A DNA stretch of 64,000 nt from Vibrio porteresiae DSM 19223 (GTDB lineage Bacteria; Pseudomonadota; Gammaproteobacteria; Enterobacterales; Vibrionaceae): NCBI RefSeq assembly GCF_024347055.1, contig NZ_AP024895.1:3410001-3474000 (forward strand). Direction: 5' to 3'. Every line of letters starts with the position of its first letter. Position 1 is the first letter of the stretch. The position numbers and the translations under genes were made by a program. The notes beneath the pieces were generated by a model. It saw only the letters and a list, made by a program, of their open reading frames with translations. It did not search any database and was not told where the DNA came from. Positions 8,468 to 15,286 of this stretch are shown here, in pieces.

Positions 8468-9592
8468 ATGATAGATAAAGCGTATAATTACCTTCCTATA
8501 CTAGCTATTAGCACAGCAGAAATGAGTGCACTTGAGAAGTTACCAGATAAAGATAAGAATCTCTTATTGCCGATATTTCCACTAAAAGGCTGGGTTAGTT
8601 CTAAAACTCTTGATAAAACAATTTCTAGAATTGGAGTGTCTATAGGGTCACGCCCATGGATTGCTGATATTGACAGCGATTTTGTCTTTAATAATAAAAA
8701 ATACTTAGCTGATCCTGATAGTCAAAGACCAGTATTCAAAGAAGTGCATGAACTACTTGATCCGACAAATGGTTATGAAAACTGGGTTCATTACATTACA
8801 GAGTTAGATGATGTTGTCATCCCCACTTTACAGACCCATGATGTTGAACAAATAGGCAAACAAATTAAATCACTAACGGATTTAGCTCGTGGGTTGGTTG
8901 TACGTCTAAAAATTAAAAAAGATCCCACAGATAGAATTAACACCATTCTCAGATCCCTTATCGAAAATAAAGTTAAGGATTTACTAATTTTGCTGGATTT
9001 TGAAGATATCATGCGCAGTGATGTTCTTCAGAGCGAACAATATGGAATGTTGGTTTCTAGGCTCAGCAAGTTGCTTCCACATGCGATATTCGCAACCTCT
9101 GCATCCTCGTTTCCCTCAAGCTTTAGTGGTTCATATAGAGGTGAGTTACCGATCTACGAAAGGCAGTTACACACGGCAGTTTGTAACTTATGTGAAGGAG
9201 TTAGGGTTATTTACTCTGACCGAGGGAGTGCCAGAGCAAACAAAACTAATGGCGGTGGAGGTATTCCGCCAGCAAGAATAGATTACCCTCTTAGAAACGA
9301 TTGGCGATATGTACGGAAAGAGTTTCAAGACTCCAATAATGTAACAGAACTAGAAAAGCACACTCTTTACAAAGAGGCTGCCACAGAAATTGTAGAAAGT
9401 GATTACTGGAATCCGAGTCTACGATTGTGGGGAGTGCAAATGATTGAAAAAACTGTAGAGTTTCGCGATGAGTACTGTATAACTTCTGCAAATAGAGCTA
9501 CTGCTGTTAGGATTAATATTCACCTGTACCAACAACTGCATTACTTGTCTAACTTTGACGCACTTGATACTGAGGAGGATTGGGAAGACTAG
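8468..9592 (+). CDS. T4 beta-family protein
   Basis: I chose the ATG at 8468 (374 residues); in-frame TTG/GTG codons at 8447 and 8450 would overlap the peptidase gene. The protein resembles the beta family named after a phage T4 beta protein: N-terminal YLPILAISTAEM, a repeated pattern of hydrophobic strands alternating with helices as in a TIM-like barrel (DLLILLDFEDI, ATSASSFPSSF), and a conserved C-terminal region with SDYWNPSLRLWGVQMIE. The biochemical role is unknown. In many genomes beta-family genes lie near Sce7726/Sce7725-type genes, and here an Sce7726-like gene is convergent 24 bp away. Confidence 0.7.
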   Translation: MIDKAYNYLPILAISTAEMSALEKLPDKDKNLLLPIFPLKGWVSSKTLDKTISRIGVSIGSRPWIADIDSDFVFNNKKYLADPDSQRPVFKEVHELLDPTNGYENWVHYITELDDVVIPTLQTHDVEQIGKQIKSLTDLARGLVVRLKIKKDPTDRINTILRSLIENKVKDLLILLDFEDIMRSDVLQSEQYGMLVSRLSKLLPHAIFATSASSFPSSFSGSYRGELPIYERQLHTAVCNLCEGVRVIYSDRGSARANKTNGGGGIPPARIDYPLRNDWRYVRKEFQDSNNVTELEKHTLYKEAATEIVESDYWNPSLRLWGVQMIEKTVEFRDEYCITSANRATAVRINIHLYQQLHYLSNFDALDTEEDWED

Positions 9593-9616
9593 TTGTAACT
9601 ATGGAATTAGCTAGGA

Positions 9617-10414
9617 CTAGCTTAGAGGCAATTCAAATAGATTCTTGTTTAAGTCTTCAAGAATGTCAGATAAATCTCGACTAGTGGGCTCTTTTGGGTT
9701 GAGAGATAAGGTTGATAAATCACTATTTTTAACTTTTCTGTGTTTCACATTGTTGAAAAACAGACTTACCCCATCAGAGTAACGACGGAAAAGTGCTTTA
9801 AATGCAGCCTCTCTCAATTTAGTTGTAGGTAGATTAGAAACAACCTTTGACAGTTCGTGCCTGCTTTTTGTCTCATAGAGCAAACCAAAGCCATTAGAAA
9901 CTTTAATTAAATCAGTAACTCTCATAAGGTCTATAAAGATCGATTTATCTTTTATTTTTACCTTTTTACCTCGACGTACAACCTTCAACCTTCCCCCATT
10001 GAACTCCCATAGAGCAACAGACTCAGGTAAAAGCTCCAAGGCGTGAGCCAAGTGTTTTGTAGCTACGACCACAATGACTTTATCGAACACTTTTAGATAT
10101 TCTTTTACTTGACCATTAAGGCGATTCAAAGTGTCAAATTCACTCTTAATTTCAATACCATAAATCTCATTATTCTTAATAAAAGCTAAATCAACACGTC
10201 TTGAAAAAGTGCCGTATGTAAACTCGTTAATGACCAAACTGTCAGGTGTAACCATTTGTTTTTCCAGTAAATAGTTTAAAACAAATGATTTAATGTCAAT
10301 CTCTAGTCCCATTGCACTTTCAGCAACTTTATCGGTTAATTCATACGTACATGATATCACAAAGCTACTTTTTTTCTGTAGCCTTGCGCTCAAGTATTTT
10401 ATTCTGTTCCTCAA
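9617..10414 (-). CDS. Sce7726-family protein, predicted PD-(D/E)XK nuclease
   Basis: This is a 265-residue protein. A restriction-endonuclease-like core is visible: RRVDLAFI (D75), then IEIK (E88 and K90), and Q102-x3-Y106, which fits the QxxxY element of RecB-like nucleases. This pattern is D-x12-E-x-K. The C-terminal half is helical and basic. It is convergent with the beta-family gene and is read from its own promoter in the 290-bp gap before the RexA-like gene. Predicted role: nuclease effector in a defence module together with the beta and ImmA/IrrE proteins. The family call comes from motif and context. Confidence 0.75.
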   Translation of the reverse strand: MRNRIKYLSARLQKKSSFVISCTYELTDKVAESAMGLEIDIKSFVLNYLLEKQMVTPDSLVINEFTYGTFSRRVDLAFIKNNEIYGIEIKSEFDTLNRLNGQVKEYLKVFDKVIVVVATKHLAHALELLPESVALWEFNGGRLKVVRRGKKVKIKDKSIFIDLMRVTDLIKVSNGFGLLYETKSRHELSKVVSNLPTTKLREAAFKALFRRYSDGVSLFFNNVKHRKVKNSDLSTLSLNPKEPTSRDLSDILEDLNKNLFELPLS

Positions 10415-10464
10415 GGTTTGCCATACGCTAGCTTATACGATTTTTGCGAAATAACTAAAATGAC

Positions 10465-10521
10465 AAACGCGTTTCTGTCCACTTTCGTTTCAGCCAGCTC
10501 TGGCTGAAACGTTTTTGCCCC
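10465..10521. repeat. Island repeat, copy 2 with perfect 10-bp hairpin
   Basis: AAACGCGTTTCTGTCCAC leads into CTTTCGTTTCAGCCA, loop GCTC and TGGCTGAAAC, then GTTTTTG. The hairpin arms at 10487-10496 and 10501-10510 are perfect. The right part repeats 6136-6178. The left part is echoed at 14876-14897 and more weakly at 12290-12311. It lies between two divergent cargo genes, where a terminator is not expected. Confidence 0.7.
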
Positions 10522-10704
10522 ATTATCATGCAGAGCCGGAAGTCACTCACATATTGTTAATGTAATTATCCAATACCTGATCTTATGCAGAACGGGATTA
10601 CATACCTGTCATGAAATGAAACTTAGCTAATATCATTCAGTTTTATATTGCAATGAGGTATATTAATCTAGACACTCGTATACACAGCACAAAAGGGAAT
10701 ACCG

Positions 10705-11727
10705 ATGAAGCTTCGTTATTTTGGCTACTATTTGCGTGAGTTTGATTCTCAAGAAGCCTTTCTCTACAACATCAAACCGATTATTGACGCATTTGTTAGC
10801 TCAAATAACATTGAACTAAAAAACAGCTTCAAACGTGGTGATGAAAAGCTGTACTTAACCAAGATCGCAGCTCAAAAGAACCTGTACTATTTTGTGCGTA
10901 CTAGCGATGATGACATCATTAAGCGAGTGAACGAGCAAGATATTACCGTTAGTGAGATCTCAGAGAATCTTGCCGCTAATGAAAAGGTCGCTTTTGCTTC
11001 ATACGTGTATATCTGCACTGAACGACAGGTGATTGCTTGTGCAAGTGGGATGAGTTGCCCAAGGTTTGATGATTTAGCAGACTACATTAATGAGATGTTC
11101 AAGAAGGTTGGTCTAAATAAGTATGAAGTGACTTTGGGCGCACTAACTACGATTAGTAGCAAAAAAGACCTACTGGAAATGGAAGTAGTGAATAGCATCT
11201 ATATTGATGTTGCTGCAGATAGGGATATTAGCAAATACCTATGTAAGAAACTGACTGGTTCAGAATCAGCAGGATTGGGGAACTTGCGCATTACTATAGA
11301 ACCGTCTGGTTCTAACATGCGCGACGTATTCCACAATATTGTTCACAGACACGACACAACAGGTAAGAGTAACAACACTGACGGCATAGTGCAGATTGGG
11401 GCAAAAGCCAAGCATGATGAGTTTAAAGGGCAACTGATGGATCACTGGTTAGATAATGAAAATAACCTCACAGATTCCCTGAATCCGAAAGCGAAGCGTA
11501 GAAAACTACCTGACCAGATTTGTGAAAAGTTCGATGAAAACAAGCAGCTATTGCCTTTGTTTGATGCCTATGTATCAAACAATCGCCTCAAAGAGAAAAG
11601 CGTTCCTTTACTTGAGCAATATAAAGAGGTAAAACCGTTCGCCACAAAAGTTAGTAAAGTTGATATCTCAAAAGAAGCTGACAACGATGATAACGTGGTT
11701 CCTCTAGAGGATACAGAAAAGGCTTAA
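10705..11727 (+). CDS. RexA-like protein
   Basis: This 340-residue soluble protein has a good Shine-Dalgarno (AAAGGGA). No membrane segment is present. The middle region (FVRTSDDDIIKRVN, then VSEISENLAANEKVAFASYVY) has the same order and spacing of features as my recollection of phage lambda RexA (TKTNDKSLVQKIN, then VEDIKNSLADDESLGFPSFL). The next gene encodes a four-helix membrane protein about the size of RexB. RexA-RexB is an abortive-infection pair in which RexA senses a phage complex and RexB depolarises the membrane. This protein is longer than lambda RexA (about 280), with a basic insert (NPKAKRRK) and an acidic C terminus. Homology needs a profile search. Confidence 0.6.
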   Translation: MKLRYFGYYLREFDSQEAFLYNIKPIIDAFVSSNNIELKNSFKRGDEKLYLTKIAAQKNLYYFVRTSDDDIIKRVNEQDITVSEISENLAANEKVAFASYVYICTERQVIACASGMSCPRFDDLADYINEMFKKVGLNKYEVTLGALTTISSKKDLLEMEVVNSIYIDVAADRDISKYLCKKLTGSESAGLGNLRITIEPSGSNMRDVFHNIVHRHDTTGKSNNTDGIVQIGAKAKHDEFKGQLMDHWLDNENNLTDSLNPKAKRRKLPDQICEKFDENKQLLPLFDAYVSNNRLKEKSVPLLEQYKEVKPFATKVSKVDISKEADNDDNVVPLEDTEKA

Positions 11728-11731
11728 TGTC

Positions 11732-12196
11732 ATGACCAATACAGAGATTGCAAGCGTTAAGAAGCTGATATGGCTAACACCGTTAATTGGTGTAGCTATT
11801 GGTTTCGCATACCTTGTAATCAAGCATTATGCTGATTGGTCAGTCGGCTTTAAAGAAGTAAGAACCCTAGCAACAGTCGTTGCTGGTTTCAGTTTTACAA
11901 TGATGGGGTTTCTTGCTGCGATAGCCGCATTCCTGTTCTCGCTTCAGAAGTATCGCTTTTTCAAACGTTGGATTCAGGACGGTTATTCGGAAATATTCTT
12001 TACTTTGTTCAAAGTATCATTTGTTTGTTTATTCGTTACTTTCGGGTGCAGCCTGTTTGTTTTTACGTCCCAAGCTGTAGGATTCGCCTTCAAGCTTATG
12101 ATGATGTCAGTTATTAACAATATCTTGCAGCTGGGCGTTGTTACTTTGGTGATTATGGACAAAGTAGCGAAAGCCAGAGAAAGCGAATCATCATAA
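11732..12196 (+). CDS. RexB-like four-helix membrane protein
   Basis: This is a 154-residue protein with four predicted membrane helices: LIWLTPLIGVAIGFAYLVI, TVVAGFSFTMMGFLAAIAAF, FKVSFVCLFVTFGCSLFVF and the last around MMMSVINNILQLGVVTLVI. Short charged loops separate them. It starts 4 nt after the RexA-like stop, so the pair is co-transcribed. Gene order (soluble first, membrane second), length and topology match lambda rexA-rexB. By analogy it would form or regulate an ion channel in the inner membrane when activated; this is inference. KwaA of the Kiwa system is an alternative comparison, but the gene order is reversed there. Confidence 0.6.
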   Translation: MTNTEIASVKKLIWLTPLIGVAIGFAYLVIKHYADWSVGFKEVRTLATVVAGFSFTMMGFLAAIAAFLFSLQKYRFFKRWIQDGYSEIFFTLFKVSFVCLFVTFGCSLFVFTSQAVGFAFKLMMMSVINNILQLGVVTLVIMDKVAKARESESS

Positions 12197-12578
12197 AGAA
12201 AAGGTCGGTTTACACCAGATTTGACCGTAGCTCCATTTGAGTATCAAACTCACGTATTTTACCTTACCCAAACTCAAGCAATCCTAAGCAAACGGCTTTT
12301 GTCCATCAACGTGTAAGCTTAATCTTAGCTGGCACGAAAATGCCCCAAAATCATCCAGAACTCAATTCCAGACCACTTTCTTAAGTCAGTTCTTGACCTA
12401 TATATACTAATAGCAGACTATGAGCCTAGTTGAGCACTTATGATTATGCAGACATGTTCTGCAATTTATGAGTAGAAAGAATCATAAGACCTATAGAACA
12501 GTATGTTGCTGCTATCGCGTCTATATTTTCTGAAAATATGATAAAGACACTGTTAGATTACAGGAGATTAGCTTAAAT
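12197..12578. other. Intergenic region, 382 bp, with a weak copy of the island repeat
   Basis: No gene was found. AAACGGCTTTTGTCCAT at 12290-12306 resembles 14876-14892 (AAACGGTTTCTGTCCAT). The region separates the RexAB-like pair from a markedly more AT-rich cargo operon. TTGACC followed by TATATATACTAAT near 12390-12412 could hold a promoter. The start of the next gene has AGGAGA 10 nt upstream. Confidence 0.5.
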
Positions 12579-12950
12579 ATGGAGTGTGTCTTAAAATCGC
12601 CTAAGATTAGGTTGGCTGTGACATTATTTCTCACGATTGTGATAGGAGTTTTTTCTAGCTTATTTGCTACAGAAATAACACCAAATGGGATTGTTGAATG
12701 GAATAGAACATTTAAGACGTATTCTTTTTGGATATTGATAATATTAAGTATCATTTGGTTATGGATACATATTAATTTGATGGAGTATGATAATAGTATA
12801 TTGGCTTTTTCTGATGATGAATATTGTAAGGCTTACATGAGAAAAGCTCAGCTTGAAGCATATGTATTAAATATTAAAGAAAATCCCAAAGAAGTAAATA
12901 CTATGGAGTTGAATGAATTTAAATCAAAGTTGGAAGGATATAAAAAATGA
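12579..12950 (+). CDS. Small membrane protein with two helices
   Basis: This is a 123-residue protein. Two hydrophobic helices (VTLFLTIVIGVFSSLFA and SFWILIILSIIWLWIHI) are followed by a soluble, charged C-terminal half (DDEYCKAYMRKAQLEAY onwards). No family was recognised. Codon use is strongly AT-rich, as in the following genes and unlike the core chromosome. The stop overlaps the next start (ATGA), so the two products are made together. It could be a membrane anchor or antitoxin-like partner for the next small protein. Confidence 0.65.
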   Translation: MECVLKSPKIRLAVTLFLTIVIGVFSSLFATEITPNGIVEWNRTFKTYSFWILIILSIIWLWIHINLMEYDNSILAFSDDEYCKAYMRKAQLEAYVLNIKENPKEVNTMELNEFKSKLEGYKK

Positions 12951-13213
12951 GTGTTTTGGTTTCCAGTAAATTTGCCGATGAGTTACGTGGTTATAAACTA
13001 GATTCGCAAGTTTCTGAAATTTTCAGTTTATTAGAAAACATGGATTATAATAGTCCTTCGCAAATGCATAACGTAAAGATTATAGACGGTGAAAAACAGT
13101 CAATATATGTTTTAAAACATAAAAACTGGAGGGTTTTCTTTACTAAACAAGAAAATGACATTGTATTATTAAGCATCACAGATAGTAAAGTGATAAGACA
13201 TTTCAATGGATAA
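12947..13213 (+). CDS. Small protein with RelE/ParE-like pattern
   Basis: This 88-residue protein is translationally coupled to the preceding membrane protein. The last third (IYVLKHKNWRVFFTK, then DIVLLSITDSKV) has the strand pattern and WR[VI]xF signature seen in RelE/ParE-type toxins and related folds. An N-terminal helix pair (SSKFADELRGYKL) also fits. No conventional DNA-binding antitoxin is adjacent, so a toxin role is uncertain. The unusual pairing is with a two-helix membrane protein. Fold prediction would settle whether this is a RelE fold. Confidence 0.5.
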   Translation: MSVLVSSKFADELRGYKLDSQVSEIFSLLENMDYNSPSQMHNVKIIDGEKQSIYVLKHKNWRVFFTKQENDIVLLSITDSKVIRHFNG

Positions 13214-13319
13214 ATATAGTATTCTTGGTTTTAAGTTACTTAATTATTGCAATGTTGGTATTTATGCACCATTGAATTATACGTGATAGGGAACATCCTT
13301 GAATGGAGTAGCATTGAAT

Positions 13320-13733
13320 ATGGAAAATAAAAAAGTAAAATGGCTGATTTACACTGTTCTAGTGGGGCTGATTCCTATCCTATCAAGGATATTTGTCTGG
13401 AGTGTCACTGAGGTTGGGGTAGTCAGTTTAATAATGCCAGCAGACTTTATTGCTTTTGGTTTAATTTTACATATTTCTAATATCAATGAAATTGAACATC
13501 TAACAGATGATGAAAAATCGTGGAAAACTATTCAAAATGGAACCTCTATAGCCTTCATTGCTTTTTATAGCGTTTTATTTTCATTGATAATGATAAGTGA
13601 GAGTATTCCAAACTTGATAGACATGGGAGCAATCAAATTTTGCACTATAGGTTTATCTGTGGTCTCTTTTTTAATTAGTTTTTCTGTATTCCATAGAATT
13701 TCGAAAATTGCAGCTAATGAGGTAACAGTATAA
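13320..13733 (+). CDS. Four-helix membrane protein, first gene of a coupled operon
   Basis: I chose the ATG at 13320 (137 residues) because GGAGT lies upstream; a TTG at 13299 is in frame. Four membrane helices are predicted: WLIYTVLVGLIPILSRIF, VSLIMPADFIAFGLIL, SIAFIAFYSVLFSLIMI and CTIGLSVVSFLISFSVF. A polar loop (NEIEHLTDDEKSW) separates helices 2 and 3. The stop TAA overlaps the next ATG by one base. No family was recognised. The context is an AT-rich island operon with a 43-residue and a 313-residue protein. Confidence 0.65.
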   Translation: MENKKVKWLIYTVLVGLIPILSRIFVWSVTEVGVVSLIMPADFIAFGLILHISNINEIEHLTDDEKSWKTIQNGTSIAFIAFYSVLFSLIMISESIPNLIDMGAIKFCTIGLSVVSFLISFSVFHRISKIAANEVTV

Positions 13734-13864
13734 TGGTTACTACAATTATAATTGCATTAACTTTGGTTATGGTCTTTGTTGGTATTTCCACTGTTGTCTG
13801 GTCAATAATTAATACAAGAAATAAATTTTACGAAGAATACAAGGCAAGGAATAAAAATAAATGA
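13733..13864 (+). CDS. 43-residue single-helix membrane micro-protein
   Basis: The ATG at 13733 overlaps the preceding stop (TAATG), and its own TGA at 13862-13864 overlaps the next ATG (ATGA). The product begins with a hydrophobic helix (IIIALTLVMVFVGISTVV) followed by a short basic tail (KFYEEYKARNKNK). Double stop/start overlap on both sides is good evidence of real, coupled translation. Its likely role is as a membrane subunit with its neighbours. Confidence 0.65.
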   Translation: MVTTIIIALTLVMVFVGISTVVWSIINTRNKFYEEYKARNKNK

Positions 13865-14802
13865 TAAAGAATTTTATATACTTAGACGAAGATAAAATGT
13901 ATTCATTATCATCTCAAATATTTGAAGGGATAACTGAATATGTTTTAAATGAAAGCTCTTCAGATAATCAAGAAAGTGAGACTCAAAAAGGCCCAGTAGG
14001 AAGTGGTAAGGTTTTAGCTGATGTAATTATTTCAAGTAGTAAGGCAACTGAGAAAAAGTTTTTTCATGACTACTCATTTACATTATTTGAAAATCATCTA
14101 ATGGAGCAAGGCCGGGTTTTAGATCTAACAAGTGCAACACTTTCTTTAGAAGATCTTAAAGCATCCATTACTGACTTTTCTTTTATAAAAACAAAAGCTA
14201 AGTCAACATTTAATGATGTGAATAAAATAACTGAGTTATTTTCCGAGTTTAATACGATTGGTGAAGCACTAGCACATATGGGAGCATTTTCCCGAATTAA
14301 CGAACTAACTTCCGAGCTTGCATTGTTGAAGAAGCAAACACCAGATAGGAATAAAAGATCCCAACTCGAAGCTGAGTATAAGAAACTAACTAACCTCAAA
14401 GAATTAGCTAAAGCTGGCAGCCTTTATCAAGATCAAAAGTTTTTAGATAACTTAAGTTTATTAACTAAATATGGTTTTTCGGATCAATTTGAAATAACGC
14501 AACCTATCGGCGAGGCACTTTTTACTTCATGTTTAAAACGTGATTTTCTGAGGGAGAGTGAGGATATATTAGTTAAAAAATATTCTCGAAAAACTGAAAA
14601 GAAAGTTGTTATCTTCGGAATAATATCTCAAGCATTTTCAGGTAATGAAATGGAATTAGATGAAAAAGGTAAAGATTATTCAAACATGAAGGCTGCACTG
14701 TTAAACCTTGTCGATCATTTAACTAACATTGAACATTCTATTTCCGGAAAGCAAGAAAATGAAGTCGTCATTGATCCCATAGCCGTCTACTTTGAAGTGT
14801 AA
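13861..14802 (+). CDS. Soluble protein of unknown function (DUF6414-like start)
   Basis: This 313-residue protein starts in an ATGA overlap, with AAGGA upstream. The N terminus, FIYLDEDKMYSLSSQIFEG, has the form of a family I tentatively recall as DUF6414 (tyrosine-leucine-aspartate, then a Ser-Leu-x-x-Q-x-F-E pattern). A long helical middle with a coiled coil (ELTSELALLKKQTPDRN onwards) and a C-terminal alpha/beta segment (KKVVIFGIISQAFSG) follow. There is no signal peptide or membrane helix. It is the last gene of the operon and the last cargo gene before the island end. An effector or sensor of a membrane-linked defence module is plausible but unproven. Confidence 0.6.
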   Translation: MIKNFIYLDEDKMYSLSSQIFEGITEYVLNESSSDNQESETQKGPVGSGKVLADVIISSSKATEKKFFHDYSFTLFENHLMEQGRVLDLTSATLSLEDLKASITDFSFIKTKAKSTFNDVNKITELFSEFNTIGEALAHMGAFSRINELTSELALLKKQTPDRNKRSQLEAEYKKLTNLKELAKAGSLYQDQKFLDNLSLLTKYGFSDQFEITQPIGEALFTSCLKRDFLRESEDILVKKYSRKTEKKVVIFGIISQAFSGNEMELDEKGKDYSNMKAALLNLVDHLTNIEHSISGKQENEVVIDPIAVYFEV

Positions 14803-14875
14803 TGCCTATAACAACCGATCAATGTATCAGCATACTTTTCCTAACCTGACAGAAACTCTTTAATGCGATTGTTCT

Positions 14876-14897
14876 AAACGGTTTCTGTCCATTTCCG
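14876..14897. repeat. Island repeat, copy 3 (partial, no hairpin)
   Basis: AAACGGTTTCTGTCCATTTCCG matches the left part of the repeat at 10465-10487 (GTTTCTGTCCACTTTCG) with two substitutions over 17 bases. It lies just after the last cargo gene. The palindromic half found in the other copies is absent here. Confidence 0.45.
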
Positions 14898-14985
14898 AGT
14901 TAAATTATGGATTTTCTGCCTGTGATCACCAAGCGATTCTGTCGTACCTTGGCCGTGGTTAATTGTGTTTTGTTTAAGTGAAAAT

Positions 14986-15023
14986 AGTACATATGAATAG
15001 TATACATACTATTCATATGTACT
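14986..15023. repeat. Perfect 18-bp inverted repeat near the island right end
   Basis: Arm 1 (14986-15003, AGTACATATGAATAGTAT) and arm 2 (15006-15023) are perfect reverse complements with a 2-nt centre. A smaller repeat, AGTAT/ATACT, lies at about 15049-15065. Both are within 100 bp of the greB junction. Their position suggests binding sites for the recombinase or an accessory factor. The region between has no gene. Confidence 0.85.
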
Positions 15024-15059
15024 GTTTAATTAGTTGATTAGGTATATTTAGTATGTTTT

Positions 15060-15218
15060 TTATACTTCTAAAGCCATATCTGCATTTTCAGAGCGATCTC
15101 CTAGACTGGCCGCCCAAGTCACTATTTTGGTGACTTCAGGACGCTGCTCATTCCACAGGTAATCGTGTTCTTCTTTGAGTTTATTGTAGCCCTCACGGGT
15201 GATCAGTTTGGTTTTCAC
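15060..15218 (-). pseudogene. greB: 5' fragment of the chromosomal greB, interrupted by the island
   Basis: Read on the minus strand from GTG at 15218 (an in-frame ATG lies at 15224), the frame gives MKTKLITREGYNKLKEEHDY and continues to DRSENAD. It then changes to MALEV and stops at 15060. The first 47 codons are typical GreB, so homology ends after the Asp codon at 15078-15080. The remaining two thirds of greB are missing from this side and should lie, in the same orientation, beyond the left end of the island outside the window. It stands beside tex, the usual neighbour of greB in vibrios, so I take this as the native locus. The product would lack most of the coiled coil and the whole C-terminal domain. 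Confidence 0.9.
15078..15098 (-). other. Right attachment junction (attR-like) in greB
   Basis: These 21 bases encode DRSENAD of the interrupted greB. Homology to GreB stops at 15078 and island sequence begins at 15077. This makes the block the likely recombination core on the chromosomal side. The left junction is outside the window, so the exact core length cannot be read. Confidence 0.7.
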
Positions 15219-15286
15219 TGACATCTCTCACTGCTCACTGGAAATATAGAGCGACGTTATCGCTTTTAGTCTCAATTTTCTAGTGG

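Noticed and set aside
9000..9281. Alternative plus-strand frame within the beta-family gene
   Set aside because: Shadow frame; the beta-family frame is longer and has recognisable structure.
10479..10521. Hairpin read as a simple terminator
   Set aside because: It lies between two divergent genes, so no transcript should end there; kept as an island repeat.
10705..12196. Kiwa (KwaA/KwaB) system
   Set aside because: Kiwa order is membrane gene first and KwaB second; here the order is reversed and the soluble protein resembles RexA more.
14986..15023. Inverted repeat as transposon terminal repeat
   Set aside because: It is a single hairpin-like dyad, not a pair at two ends, and tyrosine-recombinase elements do not need such ends; kept as possible protein-binding site.
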